Source: Saccharopolyspora rosea (GTDB lineage Bacteria; Actinomycetota; Actinomycetes; Mycobacteriales; Pseudonocardiaceae). Taken from it: 64,000 bases of DNA. This document shows, one piece after another, positions 34,814 to 47,373 of this stretch; position 1 is the first letter of the stretch, and each line of letters starts with the position of its first letter. The translations under genes and the position numbers were made by a program. The stretch spans positions 372,001 through 436,000 of the forward strand of contig NZ_CP102826.1 of the NCBI RefSeq assembly GCF_025643595.1, given 5' to 3'. The notes below the pieces were generated by a model that saw nothing but the letters and a program-made list of their open reading frames with translations, was not told where the DNA came from and did not search any database.

Positions 34814-35800
34814 ATGAGCGCGGACAACGAGGAAGAGGACACCGACAAGCGCAAGAAGGTCGACGTCAAGCCCAGCCAGGTGGTCGGGGGAGCCCTGGCT
34901 TCGGTGACCGCGGCGTTCCTGGGCTCCCAGCTGGGAGTGGCCGGGACGATCGTGGGAGCCGGGCTGACCAGCGTGGTCATCACCGTCGGCGGTGCGCTGT
35001 ACCAGCGTTCGCTGGAGAACGCCAAGGAGAAGGCGCTGCTGGCCGCCGCGAAGGCGGCGGTGAAGCGTCCCCGGCGCACCGCGGCGCTGCCGCAGCAGCC
35101 GGGCACGATCGCGCGACCCGACACCGCGCGGTCCGAGGCCACCGGCGCCGAGGAGACCCGGGTGGCGGCGGCTCCCGGGGAGGAGCCGACGCGGCAGCTG
35201 CGCCCGGCATCCGGGTCGCGGATGCACTGGCCGGGCGGAGAGCAGGTGGTCGACGCCGACGCGACCCGGCTGGTCGACCAGCCGACCGCACTGGTCGACG
35301 CCGAGGGCGAGACCCGCAAGATCGCCTGGCAAGGACCGGCGGACGACGACGCCGAGCACCCGCCGGTCCGCCGCAGCCGCCGGGTCCGCTGGGCGATGGT
35401 CGGCGCGACCAGCGCCATGGCGTTCGTGCTGGCCATGATCGTGATCACCGGCTTCGAAGGGGTCACCGGGCGGCCGCTGTCCGGCGGTGGCAGCGGGACG
35501 ACCATCGGTCAGGCGTTCCACCCGGCGCCCCAGCAGCACCGGAAGGCCCCGGTGTCGACGCCGACCACGAGCGAACGGCCGCGGCCGACCAGGGAGTCCG
35601 AGCCGACCCGCAGCGTCGAGCCGACCCAGCCGTCGAGCGTTGCCCCGACGAGCGAGACGCCCCGGCCGACCGCTCCGCCGGAGCAGCCGACCGGCACCTT
35701 CGCTCCGCAGCCGAGCGAGCAACCCCAACCGGCGACGTCGGCGCCGCGCCCGTCCGACGTCGTCCCGGAGTCGGGAACCTTCGGTCCCGCCGGCCGCTGA
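34814..35800 (+). CDS. Actinobacterial membrane protein of unknown function
   Basis: 328 residues, not recognised. Residues about 20-60 form a Gly/Ala-rich hydrophobic hairpin (QVVGGALASVTAAFLGSQLG, then VAGTIVGAGLTSVVITVGG). A long charged linker follows, then a single helix near residues 195-215 (WAMVGATSAMAFVLAMIVI) and a Pro/Thr/Ser-rich tail of about 100 residues, probably outside the cell. The ATG at 34814 was chosen; an in-frame ATG at 34766 is possible. Confidence 0.65.
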   Translation: MSADNEEEDTDKRKKVDVKPSQVVGGALASVTAAFLGSQLGVAGTIVGAGLTSVVITVGGALYQRSLENAKEKALLAAAKAAVKRPRRTAALPQQPGTIARPDTARSEATGAEETRVAAAPGEEPTRQLRPASGSRMHWPGGEQVVDADATRLVDQPTALVDAEGETRKIAWQGPADDDAEHPPVRRSRRVRWAMVGATSAMAFVLAMIVITGFEGVTGRPLSGGGSGTTIGQAFHPAPQQHRKAPVSTPTTSERPRPTRESEPTRSVEPTQPSSVAPTSETPRPTAPPEQPTGTFAPQPSEQPQPATSAPRPSDVVPESGTFGPAGR

Positions 35801-35802
35801 CC

Positions 35803-35856
35803 CTCGAAAGCCGCCCGCCGTTGCCTCGATCGAGTCAATGACGGGCGGCTTTCGAG
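35803..35856 (+). terminator. Rho-independent-type terminator
   Basis: A perfect 15-bp stem (35803-35817 with 35842-35856) around a 24-base loop starts two bases after the stop codon of the preceding gene. Confidence 0.75.
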
Positions 35857-35955
35857 CGCGATACGGCGAAAGACGGATGTGACGCGTGTGGTCTCCCGTG
35901 ATACTGGATCGCCGACGGGGGCCTGAGATCCAGATCACCGGAGAGGGAGAACCAC

Positions 35956-37074
35956 ATGAAGCGCAGATTCGCGACCCGCATCGTCGGGGCCGCGGTGCTG
36001 GCCGCGGGGACCTTCGCCCCGATGACCGTGTCGGCAACCACTCCGCAGGCCGCCGCGGCCACACCGCTCGAAGCGATGCAGCGCGATCTCGGGCTCACCC
36101 GGGACCAGGCGTTGGAGCAGCTCGACGAACAGGCCCAGGCCGCCCGCACCGAGCAGCTGCTGCGCGGCTCGCTCGGCGAGACCTACGGCGGCGCGTTCTT
36201 CGACTCCCAGCAGGGCAAGCTGGTGGTCGGGGTGACCGACCCCGCCAAGTTCGGCGACGTCCAGGCCGCGGGCGCCCAGCCGCGGACCGTTCGATTCAGC
36301 AGCTCCCGGCTCGACGACGTCGTCCGGGGGCTCAACGAGTACCGCACCCGGGCCCGCGACGACAGCGGGGTCACCGGCTGGTATTCGAGCGCCCGGGACA
36401 ACCAGGTCACCGTCACCGCCAAGCCCGGTGCTCGGGCCGAGGCGATGCGGTTCGTGCACGACGCCGGTGTCGACACCGCGCCGGTGCGCGTCGTCGAGTC
36501 GCGCGAGACCCCGCGCACCCTGGCCGACGTCATCGGCGGCAACGCCTACACGATCAACAACAGCGCGCGCTGCTCCGTCGGTTTCTCGGTGGACGGCGGG
36601 TTCGTCAGCGCCGGGCACTGCGGCAAGCCCGGTGACCGGACCGCCACGCCGAGCGGCTCCTTCCAGGAGTCCACGTTCCCCGGCAACGACTACTCGTGGG
36701 TCAAGGTCGACTCCGGTGAGACCCCGAAGCCGCTGGTGAACAACTACCAGGGCGGCACCGTCGCGGTCGCCGGTTCCAACGAGGCCACCGAGGGCGCCGC
36801 GGTGTGCCGTTCGGGCTCCACGTCCGGCTGGCACTGCGGCACCATCCAGGCCAAGAACCAGACCGTGCAGTACCCGGAGGGCACCGTCAACGGGCTCACC
36901 CGGACCAACGCCTGCGCCGAGCCCGGCGACTCCGGCGGGTCCTGGCTGGCCGGTGACCAGGCCCAGGGCGTGACCTCCGGTGGTTCCGGTGACTGCAGCT
37001 CGGGCGGCACGACCTACTTCCAGCCGGTGAACCCGATCCTGCAGGCGTACAACCTGAAGCTGCTGACCCAGTAA
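35956..37074 (+). CDS. Streptogrisin-type secreted serine protease with propeptide
   Basis: 372 residues. A signal peptide (about 35 residues) is followed by an alpha-lytic-protease-type prodomain to about residue 180, then the mature S1 protease. The triad is His in SAGHCG, Asp in GNDYSWV and Ser in EPGDSGGSW. Cys pairs near the His and Ser are conserved. Streptogrisins are secreted as zymogens that fold with help of the prodomain and cut themselves free. The terminator follows 14 bp after the stop. Confidence 0.93.
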   Translation: MKRRFATRIVGAAVLAAGTFAPMTVSATTPQAAAATPLEAMQRDLGLTRDQALEQLDEQAQAARTEQLLRGSLGETYGGAFFDSQQGKLVVGVTDPAKFGDVQAAGAQPRTVRFSSSRLDDVVRGLNEYRTRARDDSGVTGWYSSARDNQVTVTAKPGARAEAMRFVHDAGVDTAPVRVVESRETPRTLADVIGGNAYTINNSARCSVGFSVDGGFVSAGHCGKPGDRTATPSGSFQESTFPGNDYSWVKVDSGETPKPLVNNYQGGTVAVAGSNEATEGAAVCRSGSTSGWHCGTIQAKNQTVQYPEGTVNGLTRTNACAEPGDSGGSWLAGDQAQGVTSGGSGDCSSGGTTYFQPVNPILQAYNLKLLTQ

Positions 37075-37088
37075 GCCTCCGCAGCGGG

Positions 37089-37121
37089 AACGGGCCCCCG
37101 GTCGCCGACCGGGGGCCCGTT
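37089..37121 (+). terminator. Rho-independent terminator
   Basis: AACGGGCCCCCGGTC at 37089-37103 pairs perfectly with 37107-37121 across a GCC loop, and a T-run closes the hairpin. It ends the protease transcript. Confidence 0.88.
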
Positions 37122-37131
37122 TTCCGTGCGA

Positions 37132-37356
37132 CTAGAGCCTGTCTTCGAACTCGTTTTGAGTGGCGGTGCCGGTGGCGGAACCTCAGCGGCCGTCTCGACT
37201 GCGGAAGCCCCTCCTGATGTATGTCCGACACGGCGTCGGGGCTGTCCTCGCGAGACGACCGCTGAGAACCCGCGGCGGTGCGGGTTGCGAGACCGCTCAC
37301 CGAAAGAGGAAGCGGCTACCGCCGCTTGCCGCGCCCCTTCCGGGAGCAGGTTCTAG
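37132..37356. repeat. MITE-like element with CTAG-containing ends
   Basis: 225 bp. The ends CTAGAGCCTG (37132-37141) and CAGGTTCTAG (37347-37356) are inverted repeats, nine of ten matching, each with CTAG outermost, perhaps a 4-bp target duplication. Two inner blocks match the repeat at 14265-14372. No transposase is encoded. The right-hand CTAG supplies the TAG stop codon of thiE. Confidence 0.65.
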
Positions 37357-38024
37357 GGGAGGCGGGCGCGCAGCGCCTCGGCCGCCGCCCGCGGGTCCTC
37401 GGCCTCGGTGATCGCGCGGACCACCACGACCCGCTCGGCGCCGGCCGCGACCGCCTCGTCGATGTTGTCCAGGCCGATGCCGCCGATGGCGAACCACGGG
37501 CGGCCGTGGCCGCGGTGCTCGGCCGCGTGCCGGATTAGGTCGATCCCGGCCGCCGGGCGGCCCGGCTTGGTCGGCGTCGTCCACACCGGTCCGGTGCAGA
37601 AGTAGTCCACGCCCGGCTCGGTTGCCGCCGAGTCCGCCTGCACCACGTCGTGCGTGGAGCGGCCGATCGCGATGTGCTCGCCGAGGATGCGGCGCGCCAC
37701 CTCGACCGGCAGGTCGTCCTGGCCCAGGTGCAGGATGTCCGCCTCGGCGGCCAGCGCCACGTCCGCCCGGTCGTTCACCGCGAGCAGGGCGCCGTGCCGG
37801 ACGCAGGTCTCGGCCAGCACCTCCAGCGCGGCCAGCTCCTGCCGCGCCTCCAGGGGTGCGCCGCTCGGGCTCTTGTCGCGGAGCTGGATGATGTCCACCC
37901 CGCCGGCCAGCGCGGCGTCGGCGAACTCAGCGAGGTCGCCGCGCTCGGTGCGCGCGTCCGTGCACAGGTACAGCCGGGCCTCTTCGAGGCGGGTGCGGAT
38001 GCCGAAGCCGTCCAATCCTGGCAT
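37353..38024 (-). CDS. thiE: Thiamine-phosphate synthase
   Basis: 223 residues. Joins HMP pyrophosphate and the thiazole phosphate to thiamine phosphate. Barrel motifs are [32 protein letters not shown] and [13 protein letters not shown], then [10 protein letters not shown]. Its ATG lies about 150 bp from the riboswitch on the other strand, and no riboswitch precedes thiE itself. The last codon before the stop abuts a MITE-like repeat whose end provides the stop. Confidence 0.93.
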   Translation of the reverse strand: MPGLDGFGIRTRLEEARLYLCTDARTERGDLAEFADAALAGGVDIIQLRDKSPSGAPLEARQELAALEVLAETCVRHGALLAVNDRADVALAAEADILHLGQDDLPVEVARRILGEHIAIGRSTHDVVQADSAATEPGVDYFCTGPVWTTPTKPGRPAAGIDLIRHAAEHRGHGRPWFAIGGIGLDNIDEAVAAGAERVVVVRAITEAEDPRAAAEALRARLP

Positions 38025-38173
38025 GGGTCACAGCGTAACTTCTGCCGCGCGGTCAGCCCGTGGCGCGGCAGCGTGGCACGTCGAACGCGGTGTGTGACCG
38101 GTTTTTCGGCCGAACTGTCCCACACCTCACCCATGACGGTGAGATCGGCGCCGGGTACGGTGGACCCTGGTGA

Positions 38174-38260
38174 GCACGGGAGCCCGGGGTGCCGGGCTGA
38201 GAGGGGGCGCAGCCCCGACCGTCGAACCTGATCCGGGTCATGCCGGCGCAGGGAGCGTGG
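38174..38260 (+). promoter_or_regulatory. TPP riboswitch before thiOSG
   Basis: The conserved blocks are present in order: CCGGGGTGCC, GGGCTGAGAGGG, GAACCTGATCCGGGTCATGCC and GGCGCAGGGAG. They match the THI-box aptamer with TPP-binding CTGAGA and the P4/P5 core. The GGGAG at 38251-38255 is also the ribosome site of thiO, so TPP binding would hide it and reduce translation. Confidence 0.93.
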
Positions 38261-38261
38261 A

Positions 38262-39376
38262 GTGTCTGAACGAGGAGCCGAACGCGTCGTCGTCGTGGGC
38301 GGCGGAGTCATCGGCACGTCCGTCGCCTGGAAGGCGGCGGCAGCGGGTTTCCGGGTGCGCCTGGTCGACGCCGCACCGGCGTCCGGCGCCTCGCACGTGG
38401 CGGGCGGGATGCTCGCGCCGATCGCCGAGGCGTGGCCCGGCGAGGAGGAACTGCTCGAACTCGGCACGGCGTCGCTGCACCGCTGGCCGGACTTCGCCGA
38501 CGAGCTGAGCCGCGCTTCCGGCATGCCGTCCGGGCTGCGGCGCGAGGGCACGCTCGTGGTCGGGGTGGACGCCGCCGACCGGGCGGACCTGGACCGGCTT
38601 GCCGACTACCTGGCGCAGCGCGGTCGCACCGTGGCCAGGCTGACCGGGCGGGAGCTGCGGCGCCTGGAGCCATCGCTGGGGCCCGCGGTGCGCGGCGGGC
38701 TGGAAGTGCCGGGTGATCTCGCGGTGGACAACCGGGTGGCGCTGGCGGCGCTGCGGGCCGCGGCGACCGCGGCGGGCGTCGAGTTCGTCCCCGCGCACGC
38801 GCGTTCGGTCCGCCCGGGCGCGGTGGAACTCGATGAGTCCACTGTGGAATGCGATGTCGCGGTGATCGCCGCCGGAGTGCGCTCGGCCGAGCTGCATCCC
38901 GGGCTGTCCGGCCGGATCCGCCCGATCAAGGGCGAGATCCTGCGGGTCCGGGCGCGCGGCACCGCGCTGCCCCCGCCGAGCCGGACGGTGCGCGGTCCGG
39001 TGCACGGCAGGCAGACCTACCTGGTGCCGCGCGACGACGGCGGGCTCGTCCTCGGGGCCACCCAGCACGAGGTCGGCTTCGACACCCAGGTCACCGTCGG
39101 CGGGGTCCGCGACCTGATCGCCGACGCCGAGCAGCTGCTGCCGGGGATCTCCGAGTACGAACTCGTCGAGTCCGCGGCCGGACTGCGCCCCGGCACCGAC
39201 GACAACCTGCCGGTGATCGGCCACCTGGAGGCCGGGGTGCTCGCCGCGACCGGTCACCACCGCGGCGGGTTCCTGCTCGCCCCGCTGACCGCCGAGGCCG
39301 TGCTCGCGCTGCTTCGCGGTGGCGAACCCGCCGCCGAGGTCAAGGCCGCCGATCCGGGCCGATGGGGAGGACACCA

Positions 39377-39380
<4 letters not shown>
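38262..39380 (+). CDS. thiO: Glycine oxidase ThiO
   Basis: 372 residues. FAD-dependent oxidase that converts glycine to dehydroglycine for the thiazole ring. The dinucleotide fold is RVVVVGGGVIGTSVAWKAA, followed by SHVAGGMLAPIAEAWPGEE, and the C-terminal FAD contact GTDDNLPVIGHLEAGVLAAT. GTG start at 38262, six bases after the GGGAG inside the riboswitch. Its stop overlaps the thiS start (GTGA). Confidence 0.93.
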
Positions 39381-40343
<963 letters not shown>

Positions 40344-40353
40344 CCGGCGGGGC

Positions 40354-42339
40354 TCACCTGATGTGCAGGCGCTCCGGGCGGACGAACGAGATGGTGTAGC
40401 TCTTCCACGGTTCGTCGTAGCCGAAGGTGCGGTCGATCGCGGCCCGGGCGTGCAGGGCGTTCTCCAGCAGGGAACTGGCCAGCAGCTCGGTCTCCGGCGC
40501 GCTGCCCTCCGGCACGTCCGGGATCTTCGCCGTCGGCTTGCCGCCCAGCATGTCGTCGACCGCGCGCAGCGCCGGGACCGCGACGGCCCGCTCGCCGTCC
40601 GGCCGGAACGCCAACGTCGCGACGTCCTGGCGCAGCGCGTCCAGCGCGATCGCCGCCGAGCGGGTCGCGCGGTCGTCGTCGGTCTCCTCGCCGGTGCCGT
40701 CCAGCAGCGCGGGAACGCCGAGCAGGTCCTGCGTGCGCCGCAGCGCGAGCACGTGCGCGGACTGCAGCGCCTGGCGCACGTCGACGCCGCGACCGGACGC
40801 CCGGACGCTGCGCAGCAGCTCGGACACCGACCACACCGTCGACCGGACCGCGCCGCGCACGTCGGGCAGGATGCTGCTCGGCAGCACCAGGTAGCTGACG
40901 TAGCCGATGATCAGCGCGATCGCCGCGCCCACGGCAGTGTTGGAGGCGAAGCTGATCGCCACGTTGACCAGCGGGCGCTCCAGCTTCATCGCCTCGTCGA
41001 CGACCGTGATCGCGATGAGGCAGCCGAGCAACACCTGGTAGTCGGTGCGCAGCCGCTCCATGCTCAGGAACATGCCCGCGATCACCAGCGGCACCAGCAG
41101 GAACGCCCCGGGCAGCAGGGTGATCAGCAACGCCAGCAGCACCACGCCCAGCACCGTGCCGCCGGTCCGCTCCAGCGCGCCGGTCATGGTGTCCCGGGCG
41201 GCGGGCTGCAGCACCACGTAGAGGCCGAGCAGCAGGCTCGACGCCGACGGGTCGTGCAGCAGCAGCACGATGACCATGCCGATCGCCACGGCGAGCGTGC
41301 AGCGCAGCGCGTGCCGGAACAGCGACGACCGGAACGACAGGTGCGCGCGGACGGCGCCGAGCACCCGCTCCCGGCGGAAACCCGGGTCGGCGGGTGTGGC
41401 CGGGGTCTCGACGCGGTGCACCACGGCGGCGCGGATCCGGTCGAGGCCCTGGTTGACGCCCTGGACGGCGTCCGGCAGGTCCTGCCTGCCACCGCGTTGC
41501 AGCACCGCCTGCGCGGGGTCCCGACGAGCCTGCGGGCGGAGCCCGGTGCAGGCGCGGGCGCGCACCGCGCGCGCCAGTTCGGCGGCGACCTGGTCGGCCT
41601 CGGCGACGATCTGCCGCAGTCGTTCCGCTTCGGTCCGGTCGCTCTGCTGCGCCTGCGCCAGCAGCGTCTCGCGGGCGGCCCGGAACCGCGCCGCCCCGGC
41701 CAGCACCCGGCCGAGCCAGGTGCTCGACCCGTCGGCGCGCCACGCGGCGGCGGCCCGTTCCAGCACGCCCGGTCCGGGCTCCAGCAAGGTGTTCGCGACG
41801 GCCACCCGGGTGGCCCGGGTCGGGTCGCTGAGGCCGATCACCACGCGCAGGACCAGGGCGAACACCGCGCCGGACAGCGCGGAGGCGAACAGCACCCAGG
41901 CGGGCTGGTCGGTGCCCAGACCGGTCGTGGTCGACACCAGCGTGGCGGCGGCGAACGTCTGCCCGCCGATGCGGTAGTGCTCGCCGAGAGCGGGCAACAT
42001 GCCCGCGCCGAACACGACGACCGCGACCAGCAGTCCGGCCAGCACCGGGACGCCCAACAGCAGCGGCCCGCCCGCCATGACCAGCACGAGAGCGGGCGTG
42101 AACCACACGAAGCGCCGCAGGTCGGAGCGCAGCGACTGGCCGCCCGCCGCGACCAGCGCCAGCACCGCCGTGAGCCCGGCGATGAGCGCCGGGGTGTGCA
42201 GGTCGAACACCCAGCCGACGGCGGTCGCGGCCACCACGGCGACGAGCACCAGCACGGCGTACTGGCGTTGTCGGGGATCCGGTGCTCCCGCTTCGGTGGC
42301 GAGCCGTTCCCGCACTAGTGTCAACACCGATTTAGCCAC
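40354..42339 (-). CDS. FUSC-family membrane protein
   Basis: About 661 residues. Two blocks of transmembrane helices (about residues 20-165 and 345-495) flank a cytoplasmic region of about 180 residues. This is the FUSC/aromatic-acid exporter layout. The second block has SSLFRHALRCTLAVAIGMVI and PTAARD-like LQPAARDTMTGALERTGGT, typical of the family. It probably exports organic anions or lipids; the substrate is unknown. The start is uncertain: GTG 42337-42339 was chosen because a G-run lies upstream. Confidence 0.75.
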   Translation of the reverse strand: MAKSVLTLVRERLATEAGAPDPRQRQYAVLVLVAVVAATAVGWVFDLHTPALIAGLTAVLALVAAGGQSLRSDLRRFVWFTPALVLVMAGGPLLLGVPVLAGLLVAVVVFGAGMLPALGEHYRIGGQTFAAATLVSTTTGLGTDQPAWVLFASALSGAVFALVLRVVIGLSDPTRATRVAVANTLLEPGPGVLERAAAAWRADGSSTWLGRVLAGAARFRAARETLLAQAQQSDRTEAERLRQIVAEADQVAAELARAVRARACTGLRPQARRDPAQAVLQRGGRQDLPDAVQGVNQGLDRIRAAVVHRVETPATPADPGFRRERVLGAVRAHLSFRSSLFRHALRCTLAVAIGMVIVLLLHDPSASSLLLGLYVVLQPAARDTMTGALERTGGTVLGVVLLALLITLLPGAFLLVPLVIAGMFLSMERLRTDYQVLLGCLIAITVVDEAMKLERPLVNVAISFASNTAVGAAIALIIGYVSYLVLPSSILPDVRGAVRSTVWSVSELLRSVRASGRGVDVRQALQSAHVLALRRTQDLLGVPALLDGTGEETDDDRATRSAAIALDALRQDVATLAFRPDGERAVAVPALRAVDDMLGGKPTAKIPDVPEGSAPETELLASSLLENALHARAAIDRTFGYDEPWKSYTISFVRPERLHIR

Positions 42340-42510
42340 GCTGTCGATAACCCCTGTCGTGTCGTGCGCGTCGCGCACCGCCGGACCATCACCCCGGTCG
42401 CAGACCCGGGGGTGGGAATACGCGCTCCTCACGGCGTATGTCGACGGGGCACGCCATTCGGGTTACTTTTCCGGGACAGAAATCACTCTATTAGGGCCCC
42501 TGCTAGGGGT

Positions 42511-43392
42511 TCAGAACGACGGAGGGCTGATTCGCCAGAAGGTCGACACGGGACCGAACCCGGCCCCCAACGAGTAGGCGTGCTCCACGCTGCGCGTCAC
42601 GAACCGCTTGCCCGCGCGCACCGCGTCCGGCATCGACGCGCCCTTGGCCAGCGCGGCGGTGATCGCGGACGCGAAGACGTCCCCGGCGCCGTGGGTGTGC
42701 ACGGTCGCGTACCGGGGCCCGGGGAGCAGCTCGGCCTCCTCGCCGTCGAAGAGCAGGTCGACGCACTCCGGATCGTCGGGCAGGTGACCGCTCTTGATCA
42801 GCACCCACTCCGGGCCGTGGTCGTGGATGGCCTTCGCCGCGTCCAGCAGGTCGTCGCGGGTGCGCGCCTGCACGCCGGTGAGCAACCGCACCTCGTCGAG
42901 GTTCGGCGTGACCAGGGTGGCGCGCGGAAAAGCCTTGTGCCGCAAGGCGTCCAGTGCGTCGGGGCGCAGCAGCGGCTCGCCGGCGCGGGAGGCGGCGACG
43001 GGGTCGACGACGAACGGCGTCCGACCGCCCCGGCCGATCCCGTGCCGGTCGCAGACCTCCAGCACCGCCTCGATCGTCGCGGCGGAGGCCAGCACCCCGG
43101 TCTTGGCGGCGTCCACCCCGATGTCCGAGGCGACCGCGTCCACCTGCGCCGCCACCGTCTCCGGGGGGATCTCCACGAGCCCGGTGACGCCCAGCGTGTT
43201 CTGCACGGTCACCGCGGTCACGGCGGTCATGCCGTGCACCCCGCAGGCGAAGAAGGTGCGCAGGTCGGCGTGCATCCCGGCGCTGCCGCCGGAATCGGAG
43301 CCCGCGATGGTCAGCGCGGTCGGCGGGGCGCCGTCGTTCGCGGTGGGCCGACCAGAGGTGGGGAGATCCGGTGTGCTGGGCATCGGTTTCAT
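42511..43392 (-). CDS. thiD: HMP-phosphate kinase ThiD
   Basis: 293 residues. Ribokinase-fold enzyme that phosphorylates HMP phosphate to HMP pyrophosphate. Seen are LTIAGSDSGGSAGMHADLRT, the nucleotide-loop region VLIKSGHL and THGAGDVFASAI with the catalytic Asp. No TenA or ThiE domain is fused. An ATG nine bases further in is also possible. It lies downstream of thiC on the same strand, but a hairpin stands between them. Confidence 0.92.
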   Translation of the reverse strand: MKPMPSTPDLPTSGRPTANDGAPPTALTIAGSDSGGSAGMHADLRTFFACGVHGMTAVTAVTVQNTLGVTGLVEIPPETVAAQVDAVASDIGVDAAKTGVLASAATIEAVLEVCDRHGIGRGGRTPFVVDPVAASRAGEPLLRPDALDALRHKAFPRATLVTPNLDEVRLLTGVQARTRDDLLDAAKAIHDHGPEWVLIKSGHLPDDPECVDLLFDGEEAELLPGPRYATVHTHGAGDVFASAITAALAKGASMPDAVRAGKRFVTRSVEHAYSLGAGFGPVSTFWRISPPSF

Positions 43393-43424
43393 GTTACGGG
43401 CCGCGTGGAGGGGACCCCGCCGAC

Positions 43425-43453
43425 GGACCGGCGGGCACCGGGCCCGCCGGTCC
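43425..43453 (-). terminator. Terminator-like hairpin after thiC
   Basis: GGACCGGCGGG at 43425-43435 pairs with CCCGCCGGTCC at 43443-43453 around a 7-base loop, just past the thiC stop. No T-run, so attenuation rather than full termination is possible. Confidence 0.5.
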
Positions 43454-43460
43454 GCCCGGG

Positions 43461-45239
<1,779 letters not shown>

Positions 45240-45537
45240 TTCGTTGTCGGTCGCCGAGGCTAGCGGCGCCACCCGCCCCTGCCAACCCCGCTTCACCCCG
45301 ATGACGGCACACCGGATCCGCGCTGCGCTCGTGACCAGCGGGAGCGCCAATCGTCGGCAGGAATGAGTGCGGTGCGTGGCGAATCGGACGCGGTTCGCCG
45401 AGGAGGGACCTGCGGTCGCGCCGTACTCCGAGCCCTCCGGCGGTCGGTGCCGGGACCGGCACCGGGTTCCGTTCGGCGAGTCGGTCGAGGCGCCCGAACC
45501 GTTCCCGTTCTCCCCGGAGGTCGAGGAGTTCTGCCGA
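45240..45537. other. Intergenic region between thiC leader and def
   Basis: About 300 bp with no supported gene. It must hold the promoter of the thiC riboswitch transcript; nothing else is distinctive. Confidence 0.5.
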
Positions 45538-46116
45538 TCAGACCTCTTCGGCGAACGGGTCGCCGGACTCCGCCGGGTCCCAGTCCAGGCCCGGGACGCC
45601 CCAGCGGTTGCGCTTGACCATCTTCTTCGCCGCGCGGGCGTGGCGGCCGATGAGGCGGTCGAGGTAGATGTAGCCGTCGAGGTGGTCGGTCTCGTGTTGC
45701 AGGCAGCGGGCGAAGAACCCGGTGCCCTCGACCTCGACCGGTTTTCCGTCCACATCGGACCCGATGACCTTCGCCCACTGCGCGCGGCCCGTCGGGTAGG
45801 ACTCCCCGGGCACCGACAGGCAGCCTTCCCAGTCGTCGTCCGGGTCCGGCATCGTCTGCGGGACCTCGCTGGTCTCCAGCTGCGGGTTGACGACCACGCC
45901 GCGGTGGTAGGTGCCCTCGTCGTCGGGGCAGTCGTAGACGAAGACCCGCAGGTCGATGCCGATCTGGTTGGCCGCGAGCCCGACGCCGTTGGCCGCCGCC
46001 ATGGTCTCGAACATGTCCTCGACGAGGGTGCGCAGCTCGTCGTCGAACGCCTCCACCGGCCGGGTGGGGTTGTGCAGTACGGGATCGCCGATGATGCGGA
46101 TCGGGTGAACGGCCAT
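45538..46116 (-). CDS. def: Peptide deformylase
   Basis: 192 residues. Removes the N-formyl group from new proteins. All three motifs are present: [20 protein letters not shown] and QHETDHLDG, giving the Cys-His-His metal site and catalytic Glu. The C-terminal 30 residues extend past the core, as in mycobacterial enzymes. Divergent from the DUF3263 gene, the same order as Rv0429c-Rv0430. Confidence 0.96.
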   Translation of the reverse strand: MAVHPIRIIGDPVLHNPTRPVEAFDDELRTLVEDMFETMAAANGVGLAANQIGIDLRVFVYDCPDDEGTYHRGVVVNPQLETSEVPQTMPDPDDDWEGCLSVPGESYPTGRAQWAKVIGSDVDGKPVEVEGTGFFARCLQHETDHLDGYIYLDRLIGRHARAAKKMVKRNRWGVPGLDWDPAESGDPFAEEV

Positions 46117-46286
46117 GACCGGACCATATCGGCCCCCGCGTCGCCTGCGCGCGGCAATCCCGGCCTGCTACACGCCGGTGTGAGCCGCGCACGGTGCGCA
46201 GTGCGGCATGGTGTAATTGGGGAGGAATCACAGCCGTGTGATTCCGGCGAACGCGGGGAGTTCCGGATCGCGAGGCGAGGAGTCGG

Positions 46287-46700
46287 ATGGACGCCGCCCA
46301 GATGCTGACCGCGCGCGAGATCGCACGCCAGTGCGAGCAGTTGGCGCGGCTCCAGCAACGGCACCCGTCGCGTCCGGCGCCGGGCAGGCGGTGGTGGTTG
46401 GCCGAGGCGGTGGCCACGCCGGTCGAGCAGGTCGCCGAGTCCGACCCCGAGTCCACCGAACCGGAGCCGGAGCCGCCGGCGCCCGGTGGGGAGCTCACCG
46501 AGCGGGACCGGAGCATCCTGGCGTTCGAACGGCAGTGGTGGAAGCACCCCGGCGCGAAGGAGCGCGCGATCCGGGAGATCTTCGGGCTGTCCGCGTCGGG
46601 CTACAACCGGTTGCTCGACGCGCTGGTGGCCAGCCCGGCGGCGCTGCGGGTCGACCCCATGCTGATCAGACGGCTGCGCAGGGAGCGGGCGTCCCGGTGA
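46287..46700 (+). CDS. DUF3263 protein
   Basis: 137 residues. The C-terminal 60 residues match DUF3263: LTERDRSILAFERQWWKHPG, then AKERAIREIFGLSASGYNRL and NRLLDALVASPAAL. This looks like a helix-turn-helix. The first 75 residues are a variable leader with an acidic Pro-rich stretch. Function unknown. Counterpart of M. tuberculosis Rv0430. Confidence 0.85.
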   Translation: MDAAQMLTAREIARQCEQLARLQQRHPSRPAPGRRWWLAEAVATPVEQVAESDPESTEPEPEPPAPGGELTERDRSILAFERQWWKHPGAKERAIREIFGLSASGYNRLLDALVASPAALRVDPMLIRRLRRERASR

Positions 46701-46731
46701 ACCGGTCCGCCCGCCTACGACTGGGAATCGA

Positions 46732-47373
46732 GTGGCACTGATGACTTCTGGCGAACCGTCCTCCGGGCCGTCCAAGACCAAGCTCACCGGCTACGGGCTG
46801 ATCGGCGTCGGTGCGCTCGCCGCCGTGGTCGGGGTCGCCTCGCTGGCCGCCGGAGGCCGCACGGAGGACTCCGCCCAGCAGGTGCCGCCGCAACCGGTCG
46901 CCCCGCCGCCGATCTCCTCGCCGGCGCAACCGCCTGCGGACTCCGGGAACGGGCAGTCCGAACCGCCTGCCCAGCAGTCGAGCGGGGTGGCGCAGCCACC
47001 GCCCTCTCCGTCCACAGGGGACGGTGTGGTGCCGCAGAACCCCGGCGTTCCCACCGGAACCGGGCAGGGGACCGCGCGGATCGTGGTGCGGGTGTACAAC
47101 AACAGCACGATCACCGGGCTGGCGCACCGCGCCGCAGAGGACTTCCGGCAGGTCGGCTACGAGGTGCCCGAGGTCGGCAACTACCCGGGCGGTCTGATCC
47201 CGACCACGACCATCTACTTCCGCCCCGGCACCCCGGAGCAGGCGCAGGCCGAGGAGGTCGCGGCGCACTTCGGCGCGCGGGCCGAAGCGCGCTTCCCCGG
47301 CATCGAGGACGCCACTCCCGGGCTGATCGCCATCATCACCAACGACTACAAGGGGCCCGCGCCCGTCAAGTGA
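46732..47373 (+). CDS. LytR_C-domain membrane-anchored protein
   Basis: About 213 residues. One N-terminal transmembrane helix (GYGLIGVGALAAVVGVASLA), a Pro/Gln-rich linker and a C-terminal LytR_C domain from about residue 118 (ARIVVRVYNNSTITGLAHRA then AEDFRQVGYEVPEV). It matches Rv0431 in position and build. Probably in the cell envelope; function unknown. The start could be GTG 46732 or ATG 46741. Confidence 0.82.
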   Translation: MALMTSGEPSSGPSKTKLTGYGLIGVGALAAVVGVASLAAGGRTEDSAQQVPPQPVAPPPISSPAQPPADSGNGQSEPPAQQSSGVAQPPPSPSTGDGVVPQNPGVPTGTGQGTARIVVRVYNNSTITGLAHRAAEDFRQVGYEVPEVGNYPGGLIPTTTIYFRPGTPEQAQAEEVAAHFGARAEARFPGIEDATPGLIAIITNDYKGPAPVK

